The position numbers and the translations under genes were made by a program. From Methylibium sp. NZG (GTDB lineage: Bacteria; Pseudomonadota; Gammaproteobacteria; Burkholderiales; Burkholderiaceae_C), in the NCBI GenBank assembly GCA_001263235.1, contig LGRD01000030.1, positions 186,001 through 250,000 of the forward strand: a DNA stretch of 64,000 bases. Direction: 5' to 3'. How positions within the stretch are numbered: the first letter of the stretch is position 1; each line of letters starts with the position of its first letter. The notes under the pieces were generated by a model that was not told where the DNA came from, ran no database searches, and worked only from the letters and a program-made list of their open reading frames with translations. Shown here piece by piece: positions 12,119 through 20,510 of this stretch.

Positions 12119-12636
12119 TGCGGCAACTTACCCAGTTCGCGTCGCAGCGCGGCGATGTCGCTTTCCTTGCGGGCGATCGTCGCTTTCATCTCGGCCACGC
12201 GGTCCTGGTACTTCTGGTAGTTGCGCTCGTCGCCGCGGCGTTCGGGCTCGCCGTTGTTGAATTCCTTCTGCAGGATCGCCAGGCGTTCCATCTCCATGCG
12301 CAGTTCGCTGTCGAGGATGCGTCGCGCATCGCTGTCACGCGCGCGCTGCTCGCCGGGCTCGACCTTCGAGTCGGCCGGCCGTGGCCCCGACGTCGCAACG
12401 CTGGGCGCGGCAGCGCGCGGCCTGACGCCCTGCACCACCGTGACCGGCGCGCCTTCGAGCGTGCGGCAGCCCTTGTCCTTGGCTTCCTGGGCTGTGATGG
12501 CGTCGGTGTACACGTTGCCCGGGCAGCGGTAGACGACCGAGCCGCCGGCCACCTGGGCTTGCGCCACGGCGGCAGCGCCCGCGGCCCAGCCCACCAAGCT
12601 CCACCGAACCAATCTTCGAACACCCATGTGACCCAT
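12115..12636 (-). CDS. DUF4124-like secreted protein upstream of ntrB
   Basis: The product is about 173 residues with an N-terminal signal sequence (RRLVRWSLVGWAAGAAAVAQAQ). A short DUF4124-like segment, VYRCPGNVYTDAITAQEA with two Cys (RCPG and GCRTLEG), follows. The C-terminal half is charged and helical, rich in Arg, Glu and Lys, probably coiled coil. Several ATGs are available; 12636 is chosen because an AGGGG lies 8 bases upstream, with 12627 as the alternative. It overlaps ntrB by four bases. The function is unknown; an envelope location is suggested by the signal sequence, which is surprising for a gene coupled to a cytoplasmic kinase. Confidence 0.8.
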   Translation of the reverse strand: MGHMGVRRLVRWSLVGWAAGAAAVAQAQVAGGSVVYRCPGNVYTDAITAQEAKDKGCRTLEGAPVTVVQGVRPRAAAPSVATSGPRPADSKVEPGEQRARDSDARRILDSELRMEMERLAILQKEFNNGEPERRGDERNYQKYQDRVAEMKATIARKESDIAALRRELGKLPQ

Positions 12637-12760
12637 GCCTTTGCCCCTACCCCCACCCAACGCGGGAGTGTGCACCACGGCCGACCAAAGCGATCCGCAT
12701 GGCGTGGCGTACGCGCCAACTCTGACGCAGTCGAGCCCTGGGTTGTTCCGGGGCTGGATG

Positions 12761-12787
12761 AAAAAAGGACGGCCTGCGCCGTCCTTT
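12761..12787 (-). terminator. Intrinsic terminator after glnA
   Basis: A perfect 10-bp stem (AAAGGACGGC / GCCGTCCTTT) with a 4-base loop lies 46 bases after the glnA stop. On the minus strand the stem runs into six T residues. This should end most glnA transcripts, so the downstream DUF4124-like/ntrB/ntrC genes depend on read-through or on their own promoter. Confidence 0.85.
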
Positions 12788-12832
12788 GCTGCCGTTGGTT
12801 GCGCGGCCCGGTGGGGACCGCGGCAACGCGCT

Positions 12833-14251
12833 TTACAGCGTGTAGTACATGTCGAACTCGACCGGGTGCGTGGCCATGCGGAAGCGCGTCACGTCCTGCA
12901 TCTTGAGGTCGATGTAGGCGTCGATGTAGGCATCGGTGAACACGCCGCCCTTGGTCAGGAAGGCACGGTCCTTGTCAAGGTAGTCCAGCGCCTGGTCCAG
13001 GCTGTGGCACACCGTCGGAATCAGCTTGTCCTCTTCCGGCGGCAGGTGGTAGAGGTCTTTGCTGGCGGGCTCGCCGGGGTGGATCTTGTTCTCGACGCCG
13101 TCCAGGCCGGCCATCAACATCGCCGCGAAGCCGAGGTACGGGTTCATCAGCGGATCGGGGAAGCGCGCCTCGACGCGGCGGCCCTTCGGATTCGCGACGA
13201 ACGGAATGCGGATCGACGCCGAACGGTTCTTCGCCGAGTAAGCCAGTTTCACCGGCGCCTCGAAGCCCGGCACAAGGCGCTTGTACGAGTTGGTGCCCGG
13301 GTTGGTGATGGCGTTGAGCGCGCGGGCGTGCTTGATGATGCCGCCGATGTAGTACAGCGCGAACTCGCTCAGGCCGGCGTAACCGTCGCCGGCAAAGAGG
13401 TTCTTGCCGTCCTTCCAGACCGACTGGTGCACGTGCATGCCCGAACCGTTGTCGCCGACGATCGGCTTGGGCATGAAGGTCGCTGTCTTGCCGTAGCTGT
13501 GGGCGACGTTCTGGATCACGTACTTCTGCAGTTGCACCCAGTCAGCGCGCTGGATCAGCGTGCTGAACTTGGTGCCGAGTTCCATCTGGCCGGCGTTGGC
13601 AACTTCGTGGTGGTGCACTTCGCAGGGGATGCCGAGCGATTCGAGCACCAGGCACATCTCGGAGCGCATGTCCTGCATGCTGTCCACCGGCGGCGTGGGG
13701 AAGTAGCCGCCCTTCACCGCGGGGCGGTAGCCGGAGTTGCCGTGCTCGTACTCCTTGCCGCTGTTCCAGGCCGCCTCTTCGGACTCGATCTTGGAGAAGC
13801 AGCCCGACATGTCGTTGCCCCAGCGCACGCTGTCGAACACGAAGAACTCGGGCTCCGGGCCGAAGTAGGCGGTGTCTCCCAGGCCGGAGGCCTTCATGTA
13901 CGCCTCGGCGCGCTTGGCGAGCGAGCGCGGGTCGCGCTCGTAGGGCTTGCCGTCGCCGGGTTCGACCACGTCGCAGGTCAGGATCAGCGTCGGCTCTTCG
14001 AAAAATGGGTCGATGTTGGCGGTGTTCGGGTCGGGCATGAGTTGCATGTCCGAGGCTTCGATGCCCTTCCAGCCGGCGATCGACGAGCCGTCGAAGGCGT
14101 GGCCCGCGGTGAACTTTTCTTCGGTGAAGTGGGACAGCGGCACGGTCACGTGCTGCTCTTTGCCGCGGGTGTCGGTGAAGCGGAGATCGACGAACTTGAT
14201 CTCGTTTTCTTTCACCATGTTCATCACGTCGGCAACGGTCTTGGCCATCAA
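12833..14251 (-). CDS. glnA: Glutamine synthetase type I
   Basis: Glutamine synthetase assimilates ammonium into glutamine. The 472-residue chain matches GSI-beta enzymes in length and motifs: [57 protein letters not shown] and the ATP-binding/Arg segment [14 protein letters not shown]. The adenylylation tyrosine is present in [11 protein letters not shown]. It is preceded by a sigma-54-type promoter and followed by an intrinsic terminator, with ntrBC downstream, so NtrC-controlled expression is expected. It is the biosynthetic enzyme, distinct from the PuuA-type paralogue at 24.1-25.5 kb. Confidence 0.98.
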   Translation of the reverse strand: MMAKTVADVMNMVKENEIKFVDLRFTDTRGKEQHVTVPLSHFTEEKFTAGHAFDGSSIAGWKGIEASDMQLMPDPNTANIDPFFEEPTLILTCDVVEPGDGKPYERDPRSLAKRAEAYMKASGLGDTAYFGPEPEFFVFDSVRWGNDMSGCFSKIESEEAAWNSGKEYEHGNSGYRPAVKGGYFPTPPVDSMQDMRSEMCLVLESLGIPCEVHHHEVANAGQMELGTKFSTLIQRADWVQLQKYVIQNVAHSYGKTATFMPKPIVGDNGSGMHVHQSVWKDGKNLFAGDGYAGLSEFALYYIGGIIKHARALNAITNPGTNSYKRLVPGFEAPVKLAYSAKNRSASIRIPFVANPKGRRVEARFPDPLMNPYLGFAAMLMAGLDGVENKIHPGEPASKDLYHLPPEEDKLIPTVCHSLDQALDYLDKDRAFLTKGGVFTDAYIDAYIDLKMQDVTRFRMATHPVEFDMYYTL

Positions 14252-14347
14252 TTTCTCCTAGCGGGACGCTATTGGGGGTTGGGTGGGCTGGCTCAAAAAC
14301 CGGCTGACACGATGAAGCCTGTGGGCCGGAAATGCGCACAGGAATGT

Positions 14348-14363
14348 AGCAGAAAGCGTGCCA
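14348..14363 (-). promoter_or_regulatory. Sigma-54 (-24/-12) promoter of glnA
   Basis: On the minus strand this reads TGGCACGCTTTCTGCT, against the sigma-54 consensus TGGCACG-N4-TTGCW: one mismatch, with the invariant GG and GC exactly 11 apart. The predicted start site is near 14337, giving a leader of about 85 bases to the glnA ATG. The position and the neighbouring ntrBC genes support it strongly. Confidence 0.88.
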
Positions 14364-14390
14364 TCGAAAGGCGCCTGACGCCCGGGAGAA

Positions 14391-14420
14391 TGCACCAAGA
14401 AAGGCACTCGACGCGCACCA
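14391..14420 (-). promoter_or_regulatory. Possible NtrC binding half-sites upstream of glnA
   Basis: TGCACCA at 14391-14397 matches one half of the NtrC consensus (TGCACC-N5-GGTGCA), and GCGCACCA lies at 14413-14420. The opposite halves are poor in both. They sit roughly 55-85 bases upstream of the predicted start, a usual enhancer distance. I treat them as candidates only. Confidence 0.35.
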
Positions 14421-14443
14421 TTTCGGGCGGGCTCACCGATGCG

Positions 14444-15238
14444 TCAACGCACCAATTCAGGGCCCAACTTGGCGCCGTGGCGACCCAGCCCGGCGAGCAG
14501 TTCGGCGTAAGCGGCTGCTAGCGCAGCCCCCGCGCCTTTGACCCCGAGCTCGATGTGCGCGCCCCATTGCGGATGATCGACACTGGGCAGGCTGAACACC
14601 TTGATGCCGGCATGCGCCGCTTCGATCGATTCCATCAACGGCGTCAGCGTCGCTTCCATCGCACCCATCACGATGACCGACTTCTCGGACTGCGCCTGGC
14701 TCTGGTGCAAGTGGGCAAAGCGCTGGTCGAGCACCCACTCGATCATCGGCCAGGCCATCACCGGGAAGCCCGGCACGAAGAACACGTTGCCGACCGAGAA
14801 CCCGGCAATCTTGTTGAACGGGTTCGGGATGATCTGCGCGCCGGCGGGAAAGGTGCCCATGTTCAGCCGGTGCAGGTTGTCGGCGCGCTCCGGCTCGAAG
14901 GGCAGGCCTTTCTCGCGCGCCACGTCCTGCATGCGCTCGACGATCAAGGCGTGCGCTTGTGGGTGCAGCGCCAGTGGCACCCCGAGCGCGGCCGCAGCGC
15001 ACTGGCGCGTGTGGTCGTCGGGCGTGGCGCCGATGCCGCCGCACGAGAACACCACGTCGCCGCTGGAGAAGGCGTGTTTCAGGTCGGCCGTGATGCGCTG
15101 CGGGTCGTCGCCCACATAGCGTGCCCAACTCAAGGCCAGGCCGCGCTTGCCGAGCAGCTCGATGACCTTGGGCAGGTGCTTGTCTTCACGTTTGCCGGAG
15201 AGGATTTCGTCGCCGACGATGATGAGTCCGAAGTTCAT
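14444..15238 (-). CDS. MoCF-domain protein related to the N-terminal half of CinA
   Basis: The 264-residue protein has the molybdopterin-binding (MoCF) fold shared with MoaB/MogA and the N-terminal half of CinA: IVGDEILSGKREDKHLP near the start, VFSCGGIGATPDDHTRQ, and NPFNKIAGFSVGN. There is no CinA C-terminal nicotinamide-nucleotide amidase domain. Start at ATG 15238 overlaps the stop of the upstream EI24 gene (ATGA). Stand-alone proteins of this type are common in Burkholderiales and usually annotated as competence/damage-inducible protein A or molybdopterin-binding protein; the actual substrate is unknown. Confidence 0.85.
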   Translation of the reverse strand: MNFGLIIVGDEILSGKREDKHLPKVIELLGKRGLALSWARYVGDDPQRITADLKHAFSSGDVVFSCGGIGATPDDHTRQCAAAALGVPLALHPQAHALIVERMQDVAREKGLPFEPERADNLHRLNMGTFPAGAQIIPNPFNKIAGFSVGNVFFVPGFPVMAWPMIEWVLDQRFAHLHQSQAQSEKSVIVMGAMEATLTPLMESIEAAHAGIKVFSLPSVDHPQWGAHIELGVKGAGAALAAAYAELLAGLGRHGAKLGPELVR

Positions 15239-16125
15239 GTGGGAGGCAAGGCAGGCAGCTTGTGGGAAGAAGGCGCCAGCGGCGGCAACACCTCGAAGGC
15301 GGGCGCAAGCACGGGCTCTGCCACCGGCACCCTCGCCGCGCGCAGGGCCTGCAGGGCCGCCAGAAGGTAGTGCGCGAACCACAGCGCCGAGAACGCGAAC
15401 ACCAAGGTGTAGATCCACACCGCCGCCACGATCAGCAATGGCGCGAAGACGAGCATCGTGGCGCTCACCGCCCACAGCAGCGAGGGCGCGGCGCCGAGGT
15501 AGCCGGCGATCACGCCCATCGCCAGCAGCGGCCAGCGGTGCTCACGCATGACCTGCCGCCGTTCGTGTGGCGAGGCGTGTTCAGCCAGCACGTCGAAGCT
15601 CAACACGCGGTAGGTGAGCCAACCCCAGATCAGCGGCGGCAACAGCAGAATCAGCGGCGGCACGAACCAGAACGGAATGCTGACGATCATCGCCAGCAGC
15701 GCCAGCACCGTGAACCCGAGCGACCAGAACGCGCTCTGCAAGAAGCCCGCACCACCGCGCCGGTCGAGTTGAGGGAATCGCCGCACCGAGACCAGGTTGA
15801 CGATGGCGGGCGTCATCAGCATGGCCACCAGCAGCAGCGACACGACCACGATGACCGGAATCGACAGCGCCACCACCACCAACGGCGCCAGCACGTTCTT
15901 GAAGCCGCCGCCGCCCACCGAGTCGAGCCACTGCATCACGGCAGTCAGCACCGCCCAGCCTTCGAGCGTGGCGCGCACCTGCACCAGCGCCTGCTCCCAG
16001 AAAAAGTAGCCCAGTCCGGCCGACAGACCGCCGGTGATGAGCAGCGGCAGCACCGACAGCGCAATCACCTGCGGATGCAGGCAATACGCCGCGGCGCGCC
16101 AAAAGGCGTCGAGGAGTTGCTTCAT
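15235..16125 (-). CDS. EI24/CysZ-like membrane protein
   Basis: The 296-residue integral membrane protein has about six hydrophobic segments, for example VIALSVLPLLITGGLSAGLG, NVLAPLVVVALSIPVIVVVS, AMIVSIPFWFVPPLILLLPP and two near residues 205-255. The pattern and charged loop FDVLAEHASPHERRQVMREH match the EI24 family, which includes the sulfate permease CysZ. The tail is Pro-rich and cytoplasmic. The start at 16125 (MKQLLDAFWRA) is preferred to an upstream ATG. It overlaps the MoCF gene downstream and follows the AIM24-like gene by 46 bases. A transport role is likely but its substrate is not shown. Confidence 0.82.
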   Translation of the reverse strand: MKQLLDAFWRAAAYCLHPQVIALSVLPLLITGGLSAGLGYFFWEQALVQVRATLEGWAVLTAVMQWLDSVGGGGFKNVLAPLVVVALSIPVIVVVSLLLVAMLMTPAIVNLVSVRRFPQLDRRGGAGFLQSAFWSLGFTVLALLAMIVSIPFWFVPPLILLLPPLIWGWLTYRVLSFDVLAEHASPHERRQVMREHRWPLLAMGVIAGYLGAAPSLLWAVSATMLVFAPLLIVAAVWIYTLVFAFSALWFAHYLLAALQALRAARVPVAEPVLAPAFEVLPPLAPSSHKLPALPPT

Positions 16126-16171
16126 CGGCCTGAACGGTGCCGCCGAGCCGCCGGGGCCTGGCAAGGCGCCG

Positions 16172-16978
16172 TCAATCGTCGTCGCCACCGAGCACCCCGC
16201 CCAATAAGCCACCGGCGCCCAGGCCCAGCAAGGAGCCCTCTTCGCGCGCGCCGCCGCGCTGTGGCGCTGCCGCGAACACGCGCGAAGCCAGGCGCGAGAA
16301 CGGCAGGCTCTGCAGCCACACCGTGCCGGGCCCGGTGACCTTGGCGAAGAACAGCCCCTCGCCGCCGAAGAGCGCTGTCTTGATCTTGCCGACGAACTGG
16401 ATCTCGAAGTTCACGTTCGGCGTCAGCGCCACGATGCAGCCGGTGTCCACCATCAGCACCTGGCCAGCGCGCAAGTCGCGCTTGACCACAGTGCCGCCCG
16501 CGTGCACGAAAGCCATCCCCGTGCCTTCGAGCTTCTGCATGATGAAACCCTCGCCGCCGAAGAAGCCGACCGAGAGCTTCTGCTGGAAGTGGATGCCCAG
16601 CGACACGCCACGCGCGGCGCACAGGAAGGCGTCTTTCTGGCAGATCAGCGTGCCGCCGAGCTGGCGCAGGTCCATCGGCAAGATCTTGCCCGGGTACGGC
16701 GCGGCGAACGCCACGCGTGCCTTGCCCGCGGTCTGGTTGCTGTAGACGGTGGTGAAGAGCGATTCGCCGGTGACCAAGCGTTTGCCCGCACCGAGCAGCT
16801 TGCCCAACAGCCCGCTTTGCTTTTGCTGCGAGCCATCGCCGAACACCGTGTCCATCTGGATGCCGGCATCCATGAACATCATGCTGCCCGCCTCGCCCAC
16901 CGCGGCCTCGCCGGGGTCGAGTTCGACCTCGACGAATTGCATCTCGGCGCCCTTGATCTCGTAGTCCACCACGTCCAC
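16172..16978 (-). CDS. AIM24/TIGR00266-family protein
   Basis: The 268-residue protein is a beta-rich AIM24-like protein, with repeated glycine-containing motifs: VGEAGSMMFMDAGIQMDTVF, GFFGGEGFIMQKLEGTG and ALFGGEGLFFAKVTGPGTVW. Two such repeats form a pseudo-symmetric fold. The C-terminus ends in a Gly-rich stretch and three Asp residues, as in many relatives. Bacterial members have no settled biochemical role; some are linked to stress, others to envelope functions. It is the first gene of a three-gene minus-strand group with the EI24 and MoCF genes, and is divergent from the diguanylate cyclase gene. The 167-base gap shows no clear promoter. Confidence 0.85.
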   Translation of the reverse strand: MDVVDYEIKGAEMQFVEVELDPGEAAVGEAGSMMFMDAGIQMDTVFGDGSQQKQSGLLGKLLGAGKRLVTGESLFTTVYSNQTAGKARVAFAAPYPGKILPMDLRQLGGTLICQKDAFLCAARGVSLGIHFQQKLSVGFFGGEGFIMQKLEGTGMAFVHAGGTVVKRDLRAGQVLMVDTGCIVALTPNVNFEIQFVGKIKTALFGGEGLFFAKVTGPGTVWLQSLPFSRLASRVFAAAPQRGGAREEGSLLGLGAGGLLGGVLGGDDD

Positions 16979-17145
16979 AGTCGATCTCCCAGCCTTTGAA
17001 CCGACGCGATGTTAGCGACTCCGCCAGCCGCTCGCCCGTCGCCGCCCGGGGCCACGCTTCTTCGCTGTGCGTGACGACTTTGGCGCTTCGGCAAGTCGTC
17101 CACCCCTCTGATGGGGGAGGCGTCGCGGGCGGCTGCGCCTCGACA

Positions 17146-18432
17146 ATGCGGGAGCCGTTCCCGTTGCCCATGCCGTTGCACCTGCCCACCCTGCTCTACA
17201 CGTGCATTGCCGCCTTGGTGCTTTCTGCCGGGCTGATGAGCCTGTTCGGCACCCGGCTGAAAACATACCGCGGCTTCTGGCACTGGACCACCGCGCAGTG
17301 GCTGCTGGCGCTGGGTCTGCTGCTGCAAACGCAACACCAAGACACGCCCTGGCTGTTGCCGTTGTCGACCCTGCTGCTGCTGCAGGGCCCGATCACCGTG
17401 CTGGTGGGTTTGCGGCGCTTTTACTCGCGCCACGGCATCGACGTGCCGGTGATTGCCGACGGCCTGGTGCTGGCGCTGGCCTGCACGGGGTGGCTCGCGG
17501 TCTGGGCCGGGTTCGCAAGCGCCAGTCTGTCGGTCAGCGCGTTCATGGTCGGCATGATCGTGCTGCACTTCTACGCCGCCGCGCTGATCAGCCGACTGCG
17601 CGAGTTCAAAGGCAGCGTGGCGCTGCAGGCCCTGGCGATTCTCGAAGTCATGGTCGCCAGCCTGCTCGGTTTGCGGCTCGGCTGGGCGATCACGTCGGGC
17701 GGCGGCTGGCCCGGCTCGCTGAACTCGCTGAGCCCCGACAGCGTGTTGCTGGCCACCAGCCTGCTCTCGGTGATCCCGGGGCTGCTGATGGTCTACCTGG
17801 GCCCGCTGATGAGCTGGGAGCGCACCGAACACGCGCTGCGTGCCAAGCACCGCAAGCTGCGCTTCCTGGCCGACATGGACGTGCTGACCCGCGTGCCGAA
17901 CCGACGCCGCTTCCACGAACTCGCGGCGCTGTCAGTGGCCGCGACCAAACCCGGCGCTTCGGTGGTGATGATGCTCGACATCGACCACTTCAAGCACATC
18001 AACGACCTCCACGGCCATGCCAGCGGCGACGAAGCCTTGCGCCAGGTCGCCCACTGCGTGCGCAAGACGCTGCGCGAGCAGGACGTCGCAGGACGTCTGG
18101 GTGGCGACGAGTTTTCGCTCGTGCTGCCCGACACCGAGGCCACCGCCGCCATTTCGCTGGCAGCCCGCATCGTCGCCCTGTTGGGTGAACGGCAGGCCGA
18201 GTCGAGCCGCACGCGGGTGTCGCTGAGCTTCGGCATCGTGCAGATGAATGCCAACGAAACCGTGGATGCAGCCCTGCGCCGCGCCGATCAGGCGCTGTAC
18301 GAAGCCAAGCGCCAGGGCCGCAGCCGTGCGGTGGTGGCCACAGGCGCCGAGGCGCAACCGGTGTTCAGCGAGAGCCGGCCGCTGGGCCTGGACGGTGGGT
18401 CCTGGTCAGACGCTGAAGCGGTGGGCGCCTGA
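17146..18432 (+). CDS. Membrane-bound diguanylate cyclase (GGDEF)
   Basis: The protein makes cyclic di-GMP. Its N-terminal half holds about seven hydrophobic segments (for example LLYTCIAALVLSAGLMSLF and VLLATSLLSVIPGLLMVYLG), a membrane sensor of unknown ligand. The C-terminal GGDEF domain is complete: DVLTRVPNRRRFHE, DIDHFKHINDLHGHASGD and RLGGDEFSLVLP. An inhibitory-site RxxD (REQD) lies five residues before GGDEF, so product feedback inhibition is expected. The frame is open to 16996. I chose ATG 17146; 17170 is equally possible, since neither has a good ribosome-binding site. No EAL domain is present. Confidence 0.92.
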   Translation: MREPFPLPMPLHLPTLLYTCIAALVLSAGLMSLFGTRLKTYRGFWHWTTAQWLLALGLLLQTQHQDTPWLLPLSTLLLLQGPITVLVGLRRFYSRHGIDVPVIADGLVLALACTGWLAVWAGFASASLSVSAFMVGMIVLHFYAAALISRLREFKGSVALQALAILEVMVASLLGLRLGWAITSGGGWPGSLNSLSPDSVLLATSLLSVIPGLLMVYLGPLMSWERTEHALRAKHRKLRFLADMDVLTRVPNRRRFHELAALSVAATKPGASVVMMLDIDHFKHINDLHGHASGDEALRQVAHCVRKTLREQDVAGRLGGDEFSLVLPDTEATAAISLAARIVALLGERQAESSRTRVSLSFGIVQMNANETVDAALRRADQALYEAKRQGRSRAVVATGAEAQPVFSESRPLGLDGGSWSDAEAVGA

Positions 18433-18439
18433 GCCGGAT

Positions 18440-19108
18440 TCAGCGCGCAAAGCGCATCACCGGCCAGCCCGCAGCATGCGCTGCCGCGAGCAGCCTGGCA
18501 TCGGGGTCCACGGCCACAGGGCGGCCTACCGCGCGCAGCAGCGGCAGGTCGTTGGCCGAGTCGCTGTAGAAGATGGCGTCGGCCAGCAGCGAGTCGGGCA
18601 AGCCTCGTTCTGCCAGCCACGCGAGCAAGCGCGTCACCTTGCCTTCGCGCATGTTCGGTAGGCCACGCAGGCGGCCGGTGAACGCGCCAGCCACCACCTC
18701 GGCGTCGGTGGCAATCAGGTGCACCAGCCCCAGGTGCTGCGCAGTGAGCTCGGTGATGAAGCGGTTGGTCGCGGTGGTCAGCACCAGCGTGTCGCCGCAG
18801 TGGCGATGCGACGCCAGCAACTCCCAGGCAGCGTCGGGGATCAGCGGCGCCACCACCTCGTTCAGAAATCGTTCGCGCCAGGGCTGCCATTGCGTCGGCG
18901 TGCGGCCGGCCAGCGTGGACACGTAGAACTCGCAAAACTCGGCGGGCGTGACGGTGCCGGCGTGATAGCGCACAGCCATCTGCGCATTGCGCGCTTCGAA
19001 CTCGGCCCGCGGCAGTTGGTTGTTCTGCATCAGGAACTCGCACCACAGCACATCGCTGTCGCCGCTGAGCAGCGTGTGGTCGAGGTCGAACAGCGCGAGG
19101 CGCGTCAT
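18440..19108 (-). CDS. HAD-superfamily phosphatase, subfamily IB (SerB-like)
   Basis: The 222-residue enzyme has the HAD catalytic motifs: FDLDHTLL (nucleophile and acid/base Asp), motif II TTATN, a Lys in GKVTRLL and motif IV FYSDSANDLPLL. The helical cap between motifs I and II is the IB type found in phosphoserine, phosphocholine and phosphoethanolamine phosphatases. The substrate cannot be read from sequence. It lies 28 bases after the aldehyde dehydrogenase of the amine/phosphonate operon in the same direction and may be its last gene. Phosphoethanolamine phosphatase would fit that context but is speculation. It ends convergent with the diguanylate cyclase gene. Confidence 0.85.
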   Translation of the reverse strand: MTRLALFDLDHTLLSGDSDVLWCEFLMQNNQLPRAEFEARNAQMAVRYHAGTVTPAEFCEFYVSTLAGRTPTQWQPWRERFLNEVVAPLIPDAAWELLASHRHCGDTLVLTTATNRFITELTAQHLGLVHLIATDAEVVAGAFTGRLRGLPNMREGKVTRLLAWLAERGLPDSLLADAIFYSDSANDLPLLRAVGRPVAVDPDARLLAAAHAAGWPVMRFAR

Positions 19109-19136
19109 TCAGCGAAGTTGCTCCACGGGCAAGGCT

Positions 19137-20510
19137 TCACGGCTGGCGCAGATGCCAGGCGCGGGGCCGCGTGAAGGTCTGGATGCCGTAGGTGGACAAG
19201 GTCAGGCCGATGCCTGAGTCGCCGTGGCCCGACCACGGCAGCCGCGGGCTCACGCGGTCGCAGCAGTTCCAGTACACGCTGCCGGCATTCGCCTTGGCGA
19301 GGATGGCTGCGGCACGCTTCTGGTCGCGCGAGTAGACGCCGGCCGTGAGGCCGTAGCGGGTGTCGTTCATCAGGCGCAGCGCCTCGGCGTCGTCGCTCAC
19401 CTTCTGGATGCCGATGATTGGGCCGAAGCTCTCGTCAATCATCAGGTCCATGCCGTGGTGAACGTCGGTGAACACCGTCGGCTCGAACCAGTTGCCGATG
19501 CGCGCCAGGCGCTTGCCGCCGGTGCGCAGCGTGGCGCCTTTGGCGAGCGCGTCGGCCACCTGTGCCGCCAGCACCTCGAGCTGCGGCTCGCGGGTGATCG
19601 GGCCGATGTAGCTGCCTTCGACCATCGGGTCACCGATGCGCATGGCCTTGACGGTGTTCACGAAGGCGTCGACGAACGCGTCGTGGATGCGCTCGTGCAC
19701 GTAGATGCGCTCGACCGAGCAGCAGCTCTGCCCGGTGTTGTACATCGCGCCGTCGGCAAGCGACTCGGCGGCGGCCTTCACATCGACGTCGTCGCAGACG
19801 TAGCTCGGGTCCTTGCCGCCCAGCTCCAACTGCAGCTTGACAAGCCGCGGCCCCATCGTTGCGGCGATCTTTCCGCCAGTGACCGCCGAACCGGTGAAGA
19901 ACAGCGCGTCGATGTCCTGCGCCAGCAGCGCCGCCCCCACGTGCCCGGTGCCGACGACGGTGGTGAACACGCCCTCGGGCACGCCCGCATCGCGAAGCAG
20001 CCGGGCGATGTGCAGGCCGGTCAGCGTGGAGTACTCCGACGGCTTGTAGAGCACCGCATTGCCGGTCAACAGGGCCGGCACGAACACGTTGCCGCCGACG
20101 AAGTAAGGGTAGTTCCAGGCCGAGATGTTCACCACCACCCCGAGCGGGTCGTGGCCGATGCGCTCGGTCATGCCGCCATCGTCGAACACCGTCTGCAGCG
20201 CGGTGCTGGGCTCGACATGTTCGAGAAAGAAGTCGATCCGCATCAACAGCCCATTCAACTCGTTGCGCGACTGCGTGATCGGCTTGCCGACCTCCGACGA
20301 GAGCGTCGTCGCCAGGATCTCCAGTTGCGCCATCACCAGCGCGCGAAATCGCTCGATGCAGGCGCGGCGTTCCGACAATGGCGTGGCTGCCCAGGCAGGT
20401 TGCGCAGCCCTCGCAGCGCGCGCCTTCACGGCCACGCTGTCGACGTTGTCGGCCGGCACTTCGGCCAGCAACAGTCCGGTGGCCGGGTTGGTGATCTTGA
20501 GGAAGCTCAT
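19137..20510 (-). CDS. NAD(P)-dependent aldehyde dehydrogenase of the gamma-glutamyl cassette
   Basis: The 457-residue aldehyde dehydrogenase has the catalytic Cys in NTGQSCCSVERIYV, the general-base Glu in LQLELGGKDPSY, the cofactor loop FFTGSAVTGGKIA and the Asn in ISAWNYPY. Its ATG overlaps the stop of the PuuD-like hydrolase gene (ATGA). In the proposed gamma-glutamyl route it would oxidise a gamma-glutamyl-amino-aldehyde to the acid, as PuuC does with gamma-glutamyl-aminobutyraldehyde. The frame is open further upstream but ATG 20510 begins the conserved MSFLKITNPATG. Family assignment is firm; substrate is inferred from neighbours. Confidence 0.9.
   Translation of the reverse strand: MSFLKITNPATGLLLAEVPADNVDSVAVKARAARAAQPAWAATPLSERRACIERFRALVMAQLEILATTLSSEVGKPITQSRNELNGLLMRIDFFLEHVEPSTALQTVFDDGGMTERIGHDPLGVVVNISAWNYPYFVGGNVFVPALLTGNAVLYKPSEYSTLTGLHIARLLRDAGVPEGVFTTVVGTGHVGAALLAQDIDALFFTGSAVTGGKIAATMGPRLVKLQLELGGKDPSYVCDDVDVKAAAESLADGAMYNTGQSCCSVERIYVHERIHDAFVDAFVNTVKAMRIGDPMVEGSYIGPITREPQLEVLAAQVADALAKGATLRTGGKRLARIGNWFEPTVFTDVHHGMDLMIDESFGPIIGIQKVSDDAEALRLMNDTRYGLTAGVYSRDQKRAAAILAKANAGSVYWNCCDRVSPRLPWSGHGDSGIGLTLSTYGIQTFTRPRAWHLRQP

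Noticed and set aside
12635-14521. Plus-strand 628-codon frame opposite glnA
   Set aside because: Shadow of glnA with biased composition; the minus-strand glutamine synthetase is unambiguous. The same reasoning removes the long frames opposite ntrC, smc, ligA, dapD and the ABC-F gene.
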